DNA of 5,370 nt from Chloroflexota bacterium (lineage in GTDB: Bacteria > Chloroflexota > UBA6077): NCBI GenBank assembly GCA_021788565.1, contig JAJYKO010000467.1, forward strand, positions 1 to 5,370, given 5' to 3'. The translations under genes were made by a program, and so were the position numbers. Below, one piece after another: positions 1 through 5,106 of this stretch. The notes under the pieces are model-generated. The model did not search any database. It was not told the DNA's origin and saw only the letters and a program-made list of their open reading frames with translations. Numbering within the stretch: position 1 is the first letter of the stretch; each line of letters opens with the position of its first letter.

Positions 1-67
1 TGCAGGTTACCAGGACTACCGGCACCGGCCTGAGGCCGACCGTTGGTTTGAGTAGACGCTTGACCAT
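1..67 (-). CDS. Flavin reductase-like protein, N-terminal fragment (cut by window edge)
   Basis: Reading the minus strand from the ATG at 67-65 gives 22 codons, MVKRLLKPTVGLRPVPVVLVTC, before the window ends. A strong Shine-Dalgarno lies 9 nt upstream of the ATG. The LKPxxxLxPVPVVLVTC pattern resembles the start of flavin reductase-like, FMN-binding split-barrel proteins. In those, this segment forms the first strand and is usually followed by a region that binds FMN. Members reduce free flavin with NAD(P)H or act as related oxidoreductases in the cytoplasm. The gene is divergent from the DUF1697 gene. Only 22 residues are visible, so the family call rests on remembered N-termini and the ribosome site. 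A short plus-strand frame ending at a TAG at 53-55 covers the same bases but is less convincing. Confidence 0.55.
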   Translation of the reverse strand, partial: MVKRLLKPTVGLRPVPVVLVTC

Positions 68-76
68 CGTGACTAC

Positions 77-82
77 ACCTCC
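77..82 (-). promoter_or_regulatory. Shine-Dalgarno of the flavin reductase-like gene
   Basis: On the minus strand GGAGGT lies 9 nt upstream of the ATG at 67. It is a near-perfect anti-16S match and is the main support for a real minus-strand gene leaving the window on the left. Confidence 0.6.
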
Positions 83-88
83 ACGAAC

Positions 89-104
89 AGCTGGCTCTCC
101 AGCT
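89..104. repeat. Perfect inverted repeat in the leader of the flavin reductase-like gene
   Basis: AGCTGG (89-94) and CCAGCT (99-104) are perfect 6-bp inverted arms around a 4-nt centre. If the -10 box at 117-112 is used, transcription starts near 105, so the hairpin would form at the extreme 5' end of the mRNA, ahead of the Shine-Dalgarno at 82-77. It could be a stabilising 5' hairpin or a DNA operator. The arms are short enough for chance to remain possible. Confidence 0.45.
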
Positions 105-111
105 CAGATGC

Positions 112-117
112 ATTCTA
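112..117 (-). promoter_or_regulatory. Probable -10 box of the flavin reductase-like gene
   Basis: The minus strand reads TAGAAT (five of six matches to TATAAT) about 45 nt upstream of the ATG at 67. No good -35 hexamer is visible 16-19 bp further upstream, so the call depends on the -10 alone. TAGAAT also occurs ahead of the antitoxin and MerR genes. Confidence 0.35.
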
Positions 118-172
118 GCGATTCTCAGGCGATAGTGCAGGCACGGGCTGTGTCTCTACCCCTCGCAATCGC

Positions 173-178
173 TATGAT
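173..178 (+). promoter_or_regulatory. Possible -10 box upstream of the DUF1697 gene
   Basis: TATGAT matches the -10 consensus at five of six positions and lies about 98 nt before the ATG at 276. No recognisable TTGACA-like hexamer is found 16-19 bp upstream. The rest of the 68-275 spacer holds no open frame I would call a gene. Confidence 0.25.
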
Positions 179-275
179 AACGTATCCGAGGGCCACCCCT
201 TAGGCGCTAAAGTGATCGGGCTAGCTGTCCAGTTTGGGGCAACCGTCCATTCTTACGCATGAAGGGCCACATCGA

Positions 276-818
276 ATGTCGTCCACGCACATAGCGCTGC
301 TTCGAGGAATAAACGTCGGGGGCAAGAACAAGGTCCCGATGAAAGAGTTGGTGGAGGTTTTCATCGACGCGGGGTGCAGCGACGTGCGGACCTATATACA
401 GAGCGGTAATGTCGTTTTCAGCGTGGATTCGGCGCTGTTGGAGTCGATCTCTGCCAGACTCACCAAAGCAGTCGCGGAGCGTTTCGGCTACGAGACACCA
501 GTGCTGCTGCGGACGGCCGAGCAGCTGCGCGCCGTCATCAGCGGGAATCCCTTTCTCGAAGCGGGCATACCTGAAGACGAGCTACACGTCCTGTTTCTTT
601 CCGGCTTGCCGGACCCCACGCGTGTCGATGTCCTCGATCCCGACCGGTCGCGACCCGACGCGTTCGCTGTGCGCGGCCAGGAGGTCTACCTGTGGCTCCC
701 GAACGGTGTCGCGCGCACCAGGCTAACCAACGACTATTTCGACTCGAAGCTTGCCACGATTAGCACCGGGAGGAACTGGCGCACAGTCGCCAAGCTCTTC
801 GAGTTGATGAAGGAGTGA
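276..818 (+). CDS. DUF1697 family protein
   Basis: This 180-residue protein has the hallmarks of the DUF1697 family (PF08002). They are LRGINVGG at residues 9-16, the conserved block TYIQSGNVVF at 39-48, the LTNDYFDSKL segment near 150-159, and GRNWRTVAKL at 165-174 close to the C-terminus. The length is typical of the family, which consists of small cytoplasmic alpha/beta proteins of unknown function. The frame is open back to a TTG at 234. I prefer the ATG at 276 because family homology begins a few residues after it and a GAAGGG motif (261-266) lies 9 nt upstream. The 14-residue extension from the TTG looks unrelated. The gene stands alone, divergent from the flavin reductase-like gene and convergent with the remnant that follows. 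No signal peptide or membrane segment is visible. The family call is secure, but the biological role is unknown. Confidence 0.93.
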   Translation: MSSTHIALLRGINVGGKNKVPMKELVEVFIDAGCSDVRTYIQSGNVVFSVDSALLESISARLTKAVAERFGYETPVLLRTAEQLRAVISGNPFLEAGIPEDELHVLFLSGLPDPTRVDVLDPDRSRPDAFAVRGQEVYLWLPNGVARTRLTNDYFDSKLATISTGRNWRTVAKLFELMKE

Positions 819-836
819 CGTCCCTTGTATGGCGGT

Positions 837-861
837 GGCGGTCGCATCCGGAGCGACCGCC
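837..861. terminator. Perfect 9-bp GC-rich hairpin, probable terminator
   Basis: GGCGGTCGC (837-845) and GCGACCGCC (853-861) are perfect complements around a 7-nt loop. The hairpin begins 18 nt after the DUF1697 stop and directly abuts the stop of the minus-strand remnant at 862-864, so it lies between two convergent gene ends. No T-run follows on either strand, so it is not a canonical intrinsic terminator. A bidirectional terminator or mRNA-end stabiliser is the likeliest role. Confidence 0.5.
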
Positions 862-959
862 TCACTCCCCCAGGTCGTAGACGCGGGCGTCGGGGCCCTG
901 GTAGAGGAGCTTCACGGGTATCGCCGTGCTGGTCACCTGGAAGTCGGGCTGGACGACCA
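862..959 (-). pseudogene. C-terminal remnant of a paralogue of the 1313-2953 membrane protein
   Basis: On the minus strand this stretch encodes about 32 codons beginning VVQPDFQVTSTAIP and ending DARVYDLGE, then TGA. It matches the last residues of the membrane protein at 1313-2953, which ends DARVYDLGQ, then TAG. Both end at exactly the same aligned codon. Apart from the last residue and stop, the only difference is one synonymous valine codon. The rest of the gene is missing. Further upstream (960-1000) the same frame stays open and shows only weak similarity to the membrane protein (a shared glycine and arginine), so a diverged continuation is possible but not secure. No start codon or ribosome site is visible, so I treat it as a non-functional gene end. 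Confidence 0.8.
868..959. repeat. 92-bp direct repeat, copy 1
   Basis: Bases 868-959 match 1319-1410 at 91 of 92 positions, with an offset of 451. The single difference is G at 880 against C at 1331. Identity drops abruptly on both sides: after 959/1410 the sequences are only about half identical, and before 868/1319 they differ in four of six bases. This copy is the coding 3' end of the remnant. Confidence 0.97.
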
Positions 960-963
960 TGAG

Positions 964-993
964 CTGAGTGCCAGGCAAGTGGCGTGGTAGAAT
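964..993 (+). promoter_or_regulatory. Probable promoter of the antitoxin-toxin remnant
   Basis: TAGAAT at 988-993 is a good -10 box. CTGAGT at 964-969 is a poor -35 with an 18-bp spacer. Transcription would start near 1000, giving a 31-nt leader that includes the AGAAGG Shine-Dalgarno at 1018-1023. The box lies just outside the 92-bp repeat, so the cassette would carry its own promoter. Confidence 0.4.
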
Positions 994-1030
994 CTGGAAG
1001 ACACTTGACACACGGAAAGAAGGCGGTCAG

Positions 1031-1249
1031 ATGACAGAAATCTTGGAAAAGGCATTTGCCGAGGCCGCTAAGCTGCCCGAAGCGGAGCAGGAGGCTATCG
1101 CCACCTGGATTCTTGAGGAACTGGCCTCTGATCAGCGCTGGCGTGAGGCGCTTGAGGGCTCGGCCGATGCACTCGCCCGGCTGGCGGAGGAGGCAACCAC
1201 CGAGCATCGCGAGGCCCGCACGCGGCTTCTCGATCCAGATCGACTGTGA
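1031..1249 (+). CDS. Antitoxin of a RelE/ParE-type toxin-antitoxin pair (orphaned)
   Basis: This acidic 72-residue protein starts at the ATG at 1031, with AGAAGG (1018-1023) 7 nt upstream. An in-frame GTG at 968 would add 21 unrelated residues and lies upstream of the presumed promoter, so I reject it. The sequence has LPEAEQEAIATWILEEL at residues 15-31, a tryptophan at 37, a helical stretch ALARLAEEA and the ending LDPDRL. This pattern is characteristic of small antitoxins encoded immediately before RelE/ParE-family mRNA-interferase or gyrase-type toxins in Cyanobacteria and Chloroflexota. They bind and neutralise the toxin in the cytoplasm and often repress their own promoter. Here the stop overlaps the toxin start (GTGA), the usual coupling, but the toxin is truncated. 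The gene itself has no defect visible in the sequence. I recognised the family from memory, not from a domain search. Confidence 0.82.
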   Translation: MTEILEKAFAEAAKLPEAEQEAIATWILEELASDQRWREALEGSADALARLAEEATTEHREARTRLLDPDRL

Positions 1250-1293
1250 AGTCCCACACGACCGAACGCTTCCGGCGTGCCTTCCAGAAATTG
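1246..1293 (+). pseudogene. RelE/ParE-type toxin, truncated after about 16 codons
   Basis: A GTG at 1246 overlaps the antitoxin stop by GTGA and opens MKSHTTERFRRAFQKL. This closely resembles the first residues of RelE/ParE-family toxins paired with this antitoxin type (MKSxTTxxFRxxxxxLP). An intact toxin would have roughly 85-95 residues, including the basic beta-sheet core with the catalytic or binding residues. Here homology stops near 1293. By 1313 the sequence is the antisense of the membrane gene's 3' end, and the frame runs on to 1473 only as an unrelated shadow. The toxin is therefore almost certainly inactive. The 19 bases 1294-1312 belong to neither recognisable gene and hold the junction. 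Confidence 0.75.
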
Positions 1294-1312
1294 CACTTGC
1301 ATGCACTCCCAG

Positions 1313-2953
1313 CTATTGCCCCAGGTCGTACACGCGGGCGTCGGGGCCCTGGTAGAGGAGCTTCACGGGTATCGCCGTGCTGGTCACCTGGAAGTCGGGC
1401 TGGACGACCAGGTAGCGGATGCCGAACACCTGCCGGAGCTTTGCGTAGTCCCGCTGCTCGAACACTGTCGTGAGCTGGTAGTCGATGTCGGCCACGCTCT
1501 TGGGGAGCCGGGAGACGTAGCCGAGGGCGATCGGCTTCTGGTGGACCGTCTGGTAGTACAGGACCATCGTCTTGTTGGCCACGGTATCCAGGACGCCCTT
1601 GTCGTCCTTCAGTCCCGCCAGGACCCTCACGTAGGGGGGCACCGTGAGGGCAGAGGCCGGCAGCGGCGCCGGCAGGAACTCCACGGCCATCAGCGCGACC
1701 AACAGCACCGCCACGACCCGCCTCGCGTTCGATCCCGAGAGCAGCAGCTTGAACCCCATGGCGACCAGCACCGAGGCAGCCAGCGTCACCATCACCATCA
1801 TCCTGAGCGGCACGCCAGAGATGGTCAGGGGAGGGAAGATCACCTCCAACCAGGCGTAGGGGAGCACCTCCGGCCCGACTTGCGTTCCCCAGACGTGCAG
1901 CGCCGGCCCCAGGCTCATCACCAGGAAGAAGCCCAGCACCGCGAACCACAGCCCGGGGTTGAAGGACGACAGGCCGCGCCGCCTGAGCCAAACGTAGACG
2001 AGCAGCCCCACCACGGAGAGCCCCAGGTACACGGAGCTCTCATGGATGTTGCCGGGGAGCTTTCCCCAGTACCCCTCGGTCAGGGAGGCGAAGCGCCAGT
2101 GGCCGCCGGGGATGAAGGGCGCCAGGAGGTCCAGCGACATGGTGAGGGTGTCGTGAGCCCCGATCAGCGGGTCGCGGATGCTGAGCAGCAGTAGCGAGAT
2201 GACCAGCGGTCCGGTAGTCAGGAGCGCGACGGCAGCGAAAGTAGCGAAGGACCGAAAATAGGGGCGCCTGAAGGCAAAGAGCGGATTTCGCGAGCGGATC
2301 GCCTGCCAGACGATCATTATCAGGCCGAGCAGCACGCTGTAGAACATGTAGTAGTAGTCGCACAGGACGACGGCGAAGAGTGCGAGGGCCGCCGCGACGC
2401 CCAGAAGGGGTCGGGGCTTCTCCACCAGCATGTACCACAGCAGCGCGAAGAGGGGCAGCCATTCCAGGGAGACGAGCTGCATGTGCCCCTGGGCGTGGGC
2501 GAAGTGGAACTCGGAGAAGGTGAAGACGCAGCCGCCCAGGAAGCTGGGCCAGTAGGCGCGCGTTATGTGGTAGGCGAGCCAGAAGGCCGTCACCCCGCCC
2601 ATGACGAAGGAGAAGACGACGATGACGTTGTACGCCTCCATCAGCGACAGGAAGTGCAGCATCGGTATGGCCATAAAGCCGTTAAAGGGGTTCAGGGTGT
2701 GTCCGAGCAGCGTCGTTCCGTAGGGGTAGTGCAGGTAGGGGGTCTGCCAGAAGGGAGCGTGCATCTGCACGATCGACTTGTTCATCCACCAGAGGTTCCA
2801 GTAGTTCTGGACGCCGTCGCCCAGGTCTCCGAAGAGACGGGTGGAGAACATGGTTATCAGCGGGTAGGTGAGCAGGCAGAAGAGCGCGAAGTAAAGGGCG
2901 GCTGGCAGAAGAAACATTCTGAGCGTCGCTGCCGCCGCTGGACGAAGGCTCAT
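1313..2953 (-). CDS. Polytopic membrane protein, probable GT-C-type glycosyltransferase-like
   Basis: This 546-residue protein has about ten hydrophobic membrane segments, at roughly residues 11-35, 107-131, 159-177, 183-219 (two), 236-259, 316-333, 343-366, 394-415 and 421-440. A soluble tail of about 105 residues follows. The first outer loop has GDLGDGVQNYWNLWW at 42-56, with acidic residues placed as in the catalytic loop of GT-C glycosyltransferases, which use lipid-linked sugar donors in the inner membrane. After it come a PYGTTLLGHTLNPFNG segment and the tail motif QKPIALGYVSRLPKS, both common in uncharacterised bacterial relatives. Acceptor and sugar cannot be read from sequence. I chose the ATG at 2953 because GGAG (2966-2963) lies 9 nt upstream. 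The upstream ATG at 3016 has no ribosome site and overlaps a likely -10 box. The gene follows the ABC-F gene after 71 nt. Its last 92 coding bases are duplicated at 868-959. Confidence 0.85.
   Translation of the reverse strand: MSLRPAAAATLRMFLLPAALYFALFCLLTYPLITMFSTRLFGDLGDGVQNYWNLWWMNKSIVQMHAPFWQTPYLHYPYGTTLLGHTLNPFNGFMAIPMLHFLSLMEAYNVIVVFSFVMGGVTAFWLAYHITRAYWPSFLGGCVFTFSEFHFAHAQGHMQLVSLEWLPLFALLWYMLVEKPRPLLGVAAALALFAVVLCDYYYMFYSVLLGLIMIVWQAIRSRNPLFAFRRPYFRSFATFAAVALLTTGPLVISLLLLSIRDPLIGAHDTLTMSLDLLAPFIPGGHWRFASLTEGYWGKLPGNIHESSVYLGLSVVGLLVYVWLRRRGLSSFNPGLWFAVLGFFLVMSLGPALHVWGTQVGPEVLPYAWLEVIFPPLTISGVPLRMMVMVTLAASVLVAMGFKLLLSGSNARRVVAVLLVALMAVEFLPAPLPASALTVPPYVRVLAGLKDDKGVLDTVANKTMVLYYQTVHQKPIALGYVSRLPKSVADIDYQLTTVFEQRDYAKLRQVFGIRYLVVQPDFQVTSTAIPVKLLYQGPDARVYDLGQ
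1319..1410. repeat. 92-bp direct repeat, copy 2
   Basis: This copy is the coding 3' end of the intact membrane gene and matches 868-959 at 91 of 92 positions. The two copies are separated by 359 bp that contain the antitoxin and the truncated toxin. Confidence 0.97.
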
Positions 2954-2962
2954 CGCGGTGAA

Positions 2963-2966
2963 CTCC
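2963..2966 (-). promoter_or_regulatory. Shine-Dalgarno deciding the membrane-protein start
   Basis: The minus strand reads GGAG 9 nt before the ATG at 2953. The alternative in-frame ATG at 3016 has no purine-rich motif ahead of it, so this site decides the start. Confidence 0.6.
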
Positions 2967-3006
2967 AAACGCGGCCGTCGAGGTTGGGCAAGGATAGGCG
3001 CCGGGC

Positions 3007-3012
3007 AGTATA
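3007..3012 (-). promoter_or_regulatory. Possible internal -10 box for the membrane-protein gene
   Basis: The minus strand reads TATACT, five of six to consensus, just after the ABC-F stop codon. Transcription would start near 3000, about 47 nt before the ATG at 2953. No clear -35 is present, so this may only supplement readthrough from the ABC-F gene. Confidence 0.35.
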
Positions 3013-3024
3013 GCATAGGCGCGA

Positions 3025-5004
3025 TTAGCGATTGGTGGTTGCTTCTCGCTGTTCGCTTTCCTGCAGCAGGTTGCCCAGTTCCTCCCAGCGCTGGTTAAGC
3101 TGAGTGAGGCGGGCGGAGAGCTCGGAGTGCTCGGCCACCACCGGCGCCGACCGCGCCGGGTCGGCGAACAGATCCGGTTCCTCCATCAGCCGCTCAAGCT
3201 CGTCGATCCTCTTCTCTACGGATATGATGTCCTTCTCCACGGAATCCAGCTCCCGGCGGAGCTTGCGAGGACTGAGGACTGAGTCCTGCGCCCTGCGCCC
3301 CGGGTGGCTGGTTCTGGGTTCTGAGTTCTGGGTTCTGCCTTTCTCCCCGTCTCCCCTTCTCCCTGTCTCCCTTTCGGCCGCGATAGCGGCCTCTAGCGCC
3401 GCCTTCTTCTCCCGATAGCTGGTGTAGTTGCCTGGATAGAGAGTAACCTGGCCGCCCTCGATGTCCGCGACCTTGTTAGCCAGCTTGTCGATGAGGTAGC
3501 GGTCGTGGGAGGCGATGACCAGAGTACCGGGGTAGTCGGCGAGGGCTGCCTCCAGCGTCTCGCGGGCGGCAACGTCCAGATGGTTGGTGGGCTCGTCCAG
3601 CAGCAGGACGTTGGACGGGCGCAGCAGCATCTTGGCCAGCGCCAGGCGGCTTCGCTCTCCCCCGCTAAGCACAGCGATCGGCTTGTACACGTCGTCCCCT
3701 GAGAAGAGGAACCGTCCCAGCATTGCGCGGACGTCCTCCAGCATCCAGTCCTTGGGAGCCGCGCCGTAAATCTCCTCCAGGACGGTGTTGCCGTCGTCCA
3801 GCGTCTCGGACTGGTCCTGGGCGTAGTAGGCACGAAGCACGTTCACACCCGGGGAGATGCTGCCTGCGTCCGGCTTCTCCACCCCAGCCAACAGCCGAAG
3901 AAGCGTGGACTTGCCGGAACCGTTGGGGCCGACCATCGCCATCCTGTCGGTTCGCTCCACCAGTAGCTCACACCCCTGGAAGACCCACTTGCCGCTGTAC
4001 TCCTTGCCAGCCTCGTGCAACTCGAACACTTTCCTTCCGCTGGGGGTGGAAGAAGGGAATCGGAATTTGATGGCTTTAGTCTTGCCGCGAGGGGCCTCAA
4101 CCTTCTCCATCTTCTCCAGCAACTTCTCGCGGCTCTTGGTCTGGCTGGAACGCCGCTTGTCGGCGCCAAATCGATCGATGAAAGCCTGCTGGCGGGTGAG
4201 GTAGATCTGCTGGCGCTGGAAGGCGGCCTCCTGCTCCCGTTCGCGTCTCGCCCTCTCCTTGACGTAGGAGGAGTAGTTGCCAGCGTACTCCGTCAGCCGC
4301 CCTCGCTGGAGCTCGAGGGTACGGGTGGCCACCAGGTCCAGGAAGTAGCGATCGTGGGAGACTACCACCACTGCGCCACGGTACTGCCGCAGGTATCCCT
4401 CCAGCCACTCCGTGGCCCTCAGGTCCAGATGGTTGGTGGGCTCGTCCAGAAGCAGCAGGTCAGGGCGCTGTAGCAGCAGCCTGGCCAGAGCGATGCGCAT
4501 CTGCCAGCCGCCGCTGAAGTGCTCCGTCCGCTTGTCGTAGTCCTCCATGCTGAAGCCGAGGCCGTACAGGACGCGGCCGATCTCGGCGTCTATCGTGTAC
4601 CCGCCACGCCGGTCGAACTCGTCGTGAAGCTTCGCGTGGGCCTCCACCAGCGGCATTAGCTCCGGCGAGCTTGCGTCCAAGCCGTGCATGCGCTCTTCGA
4701 GACGGCGCTGCTCCGTCTCCAGGGCGACGACGTCTTCGAAGAGGACGAGCATCTCCTCGTGGAGGGTGCGGCCGGGCTCGCAGCCGGCATCCTGCGGGAG
4801 ATAAGCTATGGTGCGGCCTGGGGTGAGATGGACTCGGCCCGAATCGGGCTCCACCTGTCCCAACAGGATACGGAGGAGGGTGGACTTGCCGGCGCCATTC
4901 GGTCCGACGAGGGCCACTCGTTCGTTGGGATTCAGCTCCAGGCTGACCCCTTCCAGAACCGCCTCGGAGCCGAAATACTTCGTAATGTCTACAGCTTGCA
5001 GCAT
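3025..5004 (-). CDS. ABC-F family ATPase (two nucleotide-binding domains, no membrane domain)
   Basis: This 659-residue soluble protein has two complete ATPase domains. Domain 1 has Walker A GPNGAGKST at 34-42, signature FSGGW at 163-167, Walker B LLLLDEPTNHLD at 183-194 and SHD at 216-218. Domain 2 has GPNGSGKST at 359-367, LSGGE at 446-450, LLLDEPTNHLD at 467-477 and SHD at 499-501. Between them, residues 239-308 form the charged helical linker (GNYSSYVKERARRERE onward) that contacts tRNA in ABC-F translation factors. A C-terminal coiled coil (about 580-659) resembles that of Uup-type members. ABC-F proteins act on the ribosome, not in transport. The linker is not obviously extended as in antibiotic-resistance members, so a general translation role is likelier; the subgroup is uncertain. 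Residues about 545-580 are encoded by a tandem-repeat cluster. I chose the ATG at 5004 because homology starts there. The in-frame TTG at 5040 lies upstream of the likely -10 box. Confidence 0.95.
   Translation of the reverse strand: MLQAVDITKYFGSEAVLEGVSLELNPNERVALVGPNGAGKSTLLRILLGQVEPDSGRVHLTPGRTIAYLPQDAGCEPGRTLHEEMLVLFEDVVALETEQRRLEERMHGLDASSPELMPLVEAHAKLHDEFDRRGGYTIDAEIGRVLYGLGFSMEDYDKRTEHFSGGWQMRIALARLLLQRPDLLLLDEPTNHLDLRATEWLEGYLRQYRGAVVVVSHDRYFLDLVATRTLELQRGRLTEYAGNYSSYVKERARREREQEAAFQRQQIYLTRQQAFIDRFGADKRRSSQTKSREKLLEKMEKVEAPRGKTKAIKFRFPSSTPSGRKVFELHEAGKEYSGKWVFQGCELLVERTDRMAMVGPNGSGKSTLLRLLAGVEKPDAGSISPGVNVLRAYYAQDQSETLDDGNTVLEEIYGAAPKDWMLEDVRAMLGRFLFSGDDVYKPIAVLSGGERSRLALAKMLLRPSNVLLLDEPTNHLDVAARETLEAALADYPGTLVIASHDRYLIDKLANKVADIEGGQVTLYPGNYTSYREKKAALEAAIAAERETGRRGDGEKGRTQNSEPRTSHPGRRAQDSVLSPRKLRRELDSVEKDIISVEKRIDELERLMEEPDLFADPARSAPVVAEHSELSARLTQLNQRWEELGNLLQESEQREATTNR
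3268..3373. repeat. Cluster of 7- and 8-bp tandem repeats inside the ABC-F gene
   Basis: Plus-strand units in order are AGGACTG twice (3268-3281), CCTGCGC twice (3285-3298), GGTTCTG four times with one A variant (3310-3337), and a TCTCCCC(G/T) or TCTCCCT(G/T) octamer four times (3342-3373). They fill most of a 106-bp stretch that encodes the low-complexity linker between ATPase domain 2 and the C-terminal coiled coil. The reading frame is kept through all of them even though 7 and 8 are not multiples of three. Confidence 0.95.
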
Positions 5005-5015
5005 AGCTACGGGGT

Positions 5016-5021
5016 ATTGTA
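5016..5021 (-). promoter_or_regulatory. Probable -10 box of the ABC-F gene, near-leaderless
   Basis: The minus strand reads TACAAT, ending 11 nt before the ATG at 5004. Transcription would start about 5 nt before the ATG. No Shine-Dalgarno-like motif lies ahead of this ATG, which agrees with a leaderless or near-leaderless mRNA. The closest TTG-type -35 (TTGGGG) is only 13 bp upstream of the box, which is too close to be convincing. Confidence 0.45.
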
Positions 5022-5050
5022 CCAGGTCGGCTCGCCCCAACGGGGAACGC

Positions 5051-5058
5051 GGTAGAAT
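5051..5058 (+). promoter_or_regulatory. Weak second -10-like box in the divergent spacer
   Basis: GGTAGAAT on the plus strand repeats the octamer seen before the antitoxin at 986-993. No -35 accompanies it and it is 73 nt from the MerR start. It could be an accessory promoter but is less convincing than the one at 5076-5106. Confidence 0.2.
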
Positions 5059-5075
5059 CTCATGCGTTTGGGGTC

Positions 5076-5106
5076 TTGCAGCTGACGTTACGTCATCCTT
5101 TATGCT
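5076..5106 (+). promoter_or_regulatory. MerR-type promoter with 19-bp spacer and operator dyad
   Basis: A -35 TTGCAG (5076-5081) and a -10 TATGCT (5101-5106) are separated by exactly 19 bp, longer than the usual 17. MerR regulators act on such stretched promoters by twisting the spacer. The spacer holds a perfect dyad, TGACGT-T-ACGTCA at 5083-5095, placed as a MerR-family operator would be. Transcription would begin near 5113, just ahead of the AAAGGAGG Shine-Dalgarno at 5115-5122. The likeliest regulator is the MerR protein encoded directly downstream, acting on itself. Confidence 0.7.

Noticed and set aside
2..55. Plus-strand frame ending GYQDYRHRPEADRWFE at a TAG, as the C-terminus of an upstream gene
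   Set aside because: The opposite strand of the same bases has an ATG, a strong Shine-Dalgarno and a recognisable N-terminus. Both cannot easily be real.
234..275. TTG start of the DUF1697 gene at 234
   Set aside because: It adds 14 residues unlike the family, and the ATG at 276 sits just before the conserved start with a plausible ribosome site.
1005..1010. Perfect TTGACA as the -35 of the antitoxin promoter
   Set aside because: A matching -10 would fall at about 1028-1033, which reads CAGATG and overlaps the start codon. TAGAAT at 988-993 fits better.
868..1410. CRISPR or transposon ends as an explanation for the direct repeat
   Set aside because: There are only two copies with a 359-bp gap and they are coding sequence. 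No terminal inverted repeats or transposase are visible.
1095..1991. Long minus-strand open frame of 298 codons
   Set aside because: It runs through the antitoxin antisense and the membrane gene in another frame and is rich in Arg, Gly, Pro and Ala. It is a shadow.
1277..2194. Long plus-strand open frame of 305 codons
   Set aside because: It is the antisense of the membrane gene, with composition rich in His, Gln, Arg and Glu and no family resemblance. It is a GC-rich shadow frame.
2954..3016. Upstream ATG at 3016 for the membrane protein
   Set aside because: It has no Shine-Dalgarno and overlaps the TATACT box. The extra residues are not a signal peptide, and the first membrane helix follows the ATG at 2953 naturally.
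5005..5040. TTG start at 5040 for the ABC-F protein
   Set aside because: It adds 12 unconserved residues, has no ribosome site and lies upstream of the likely -10 box.
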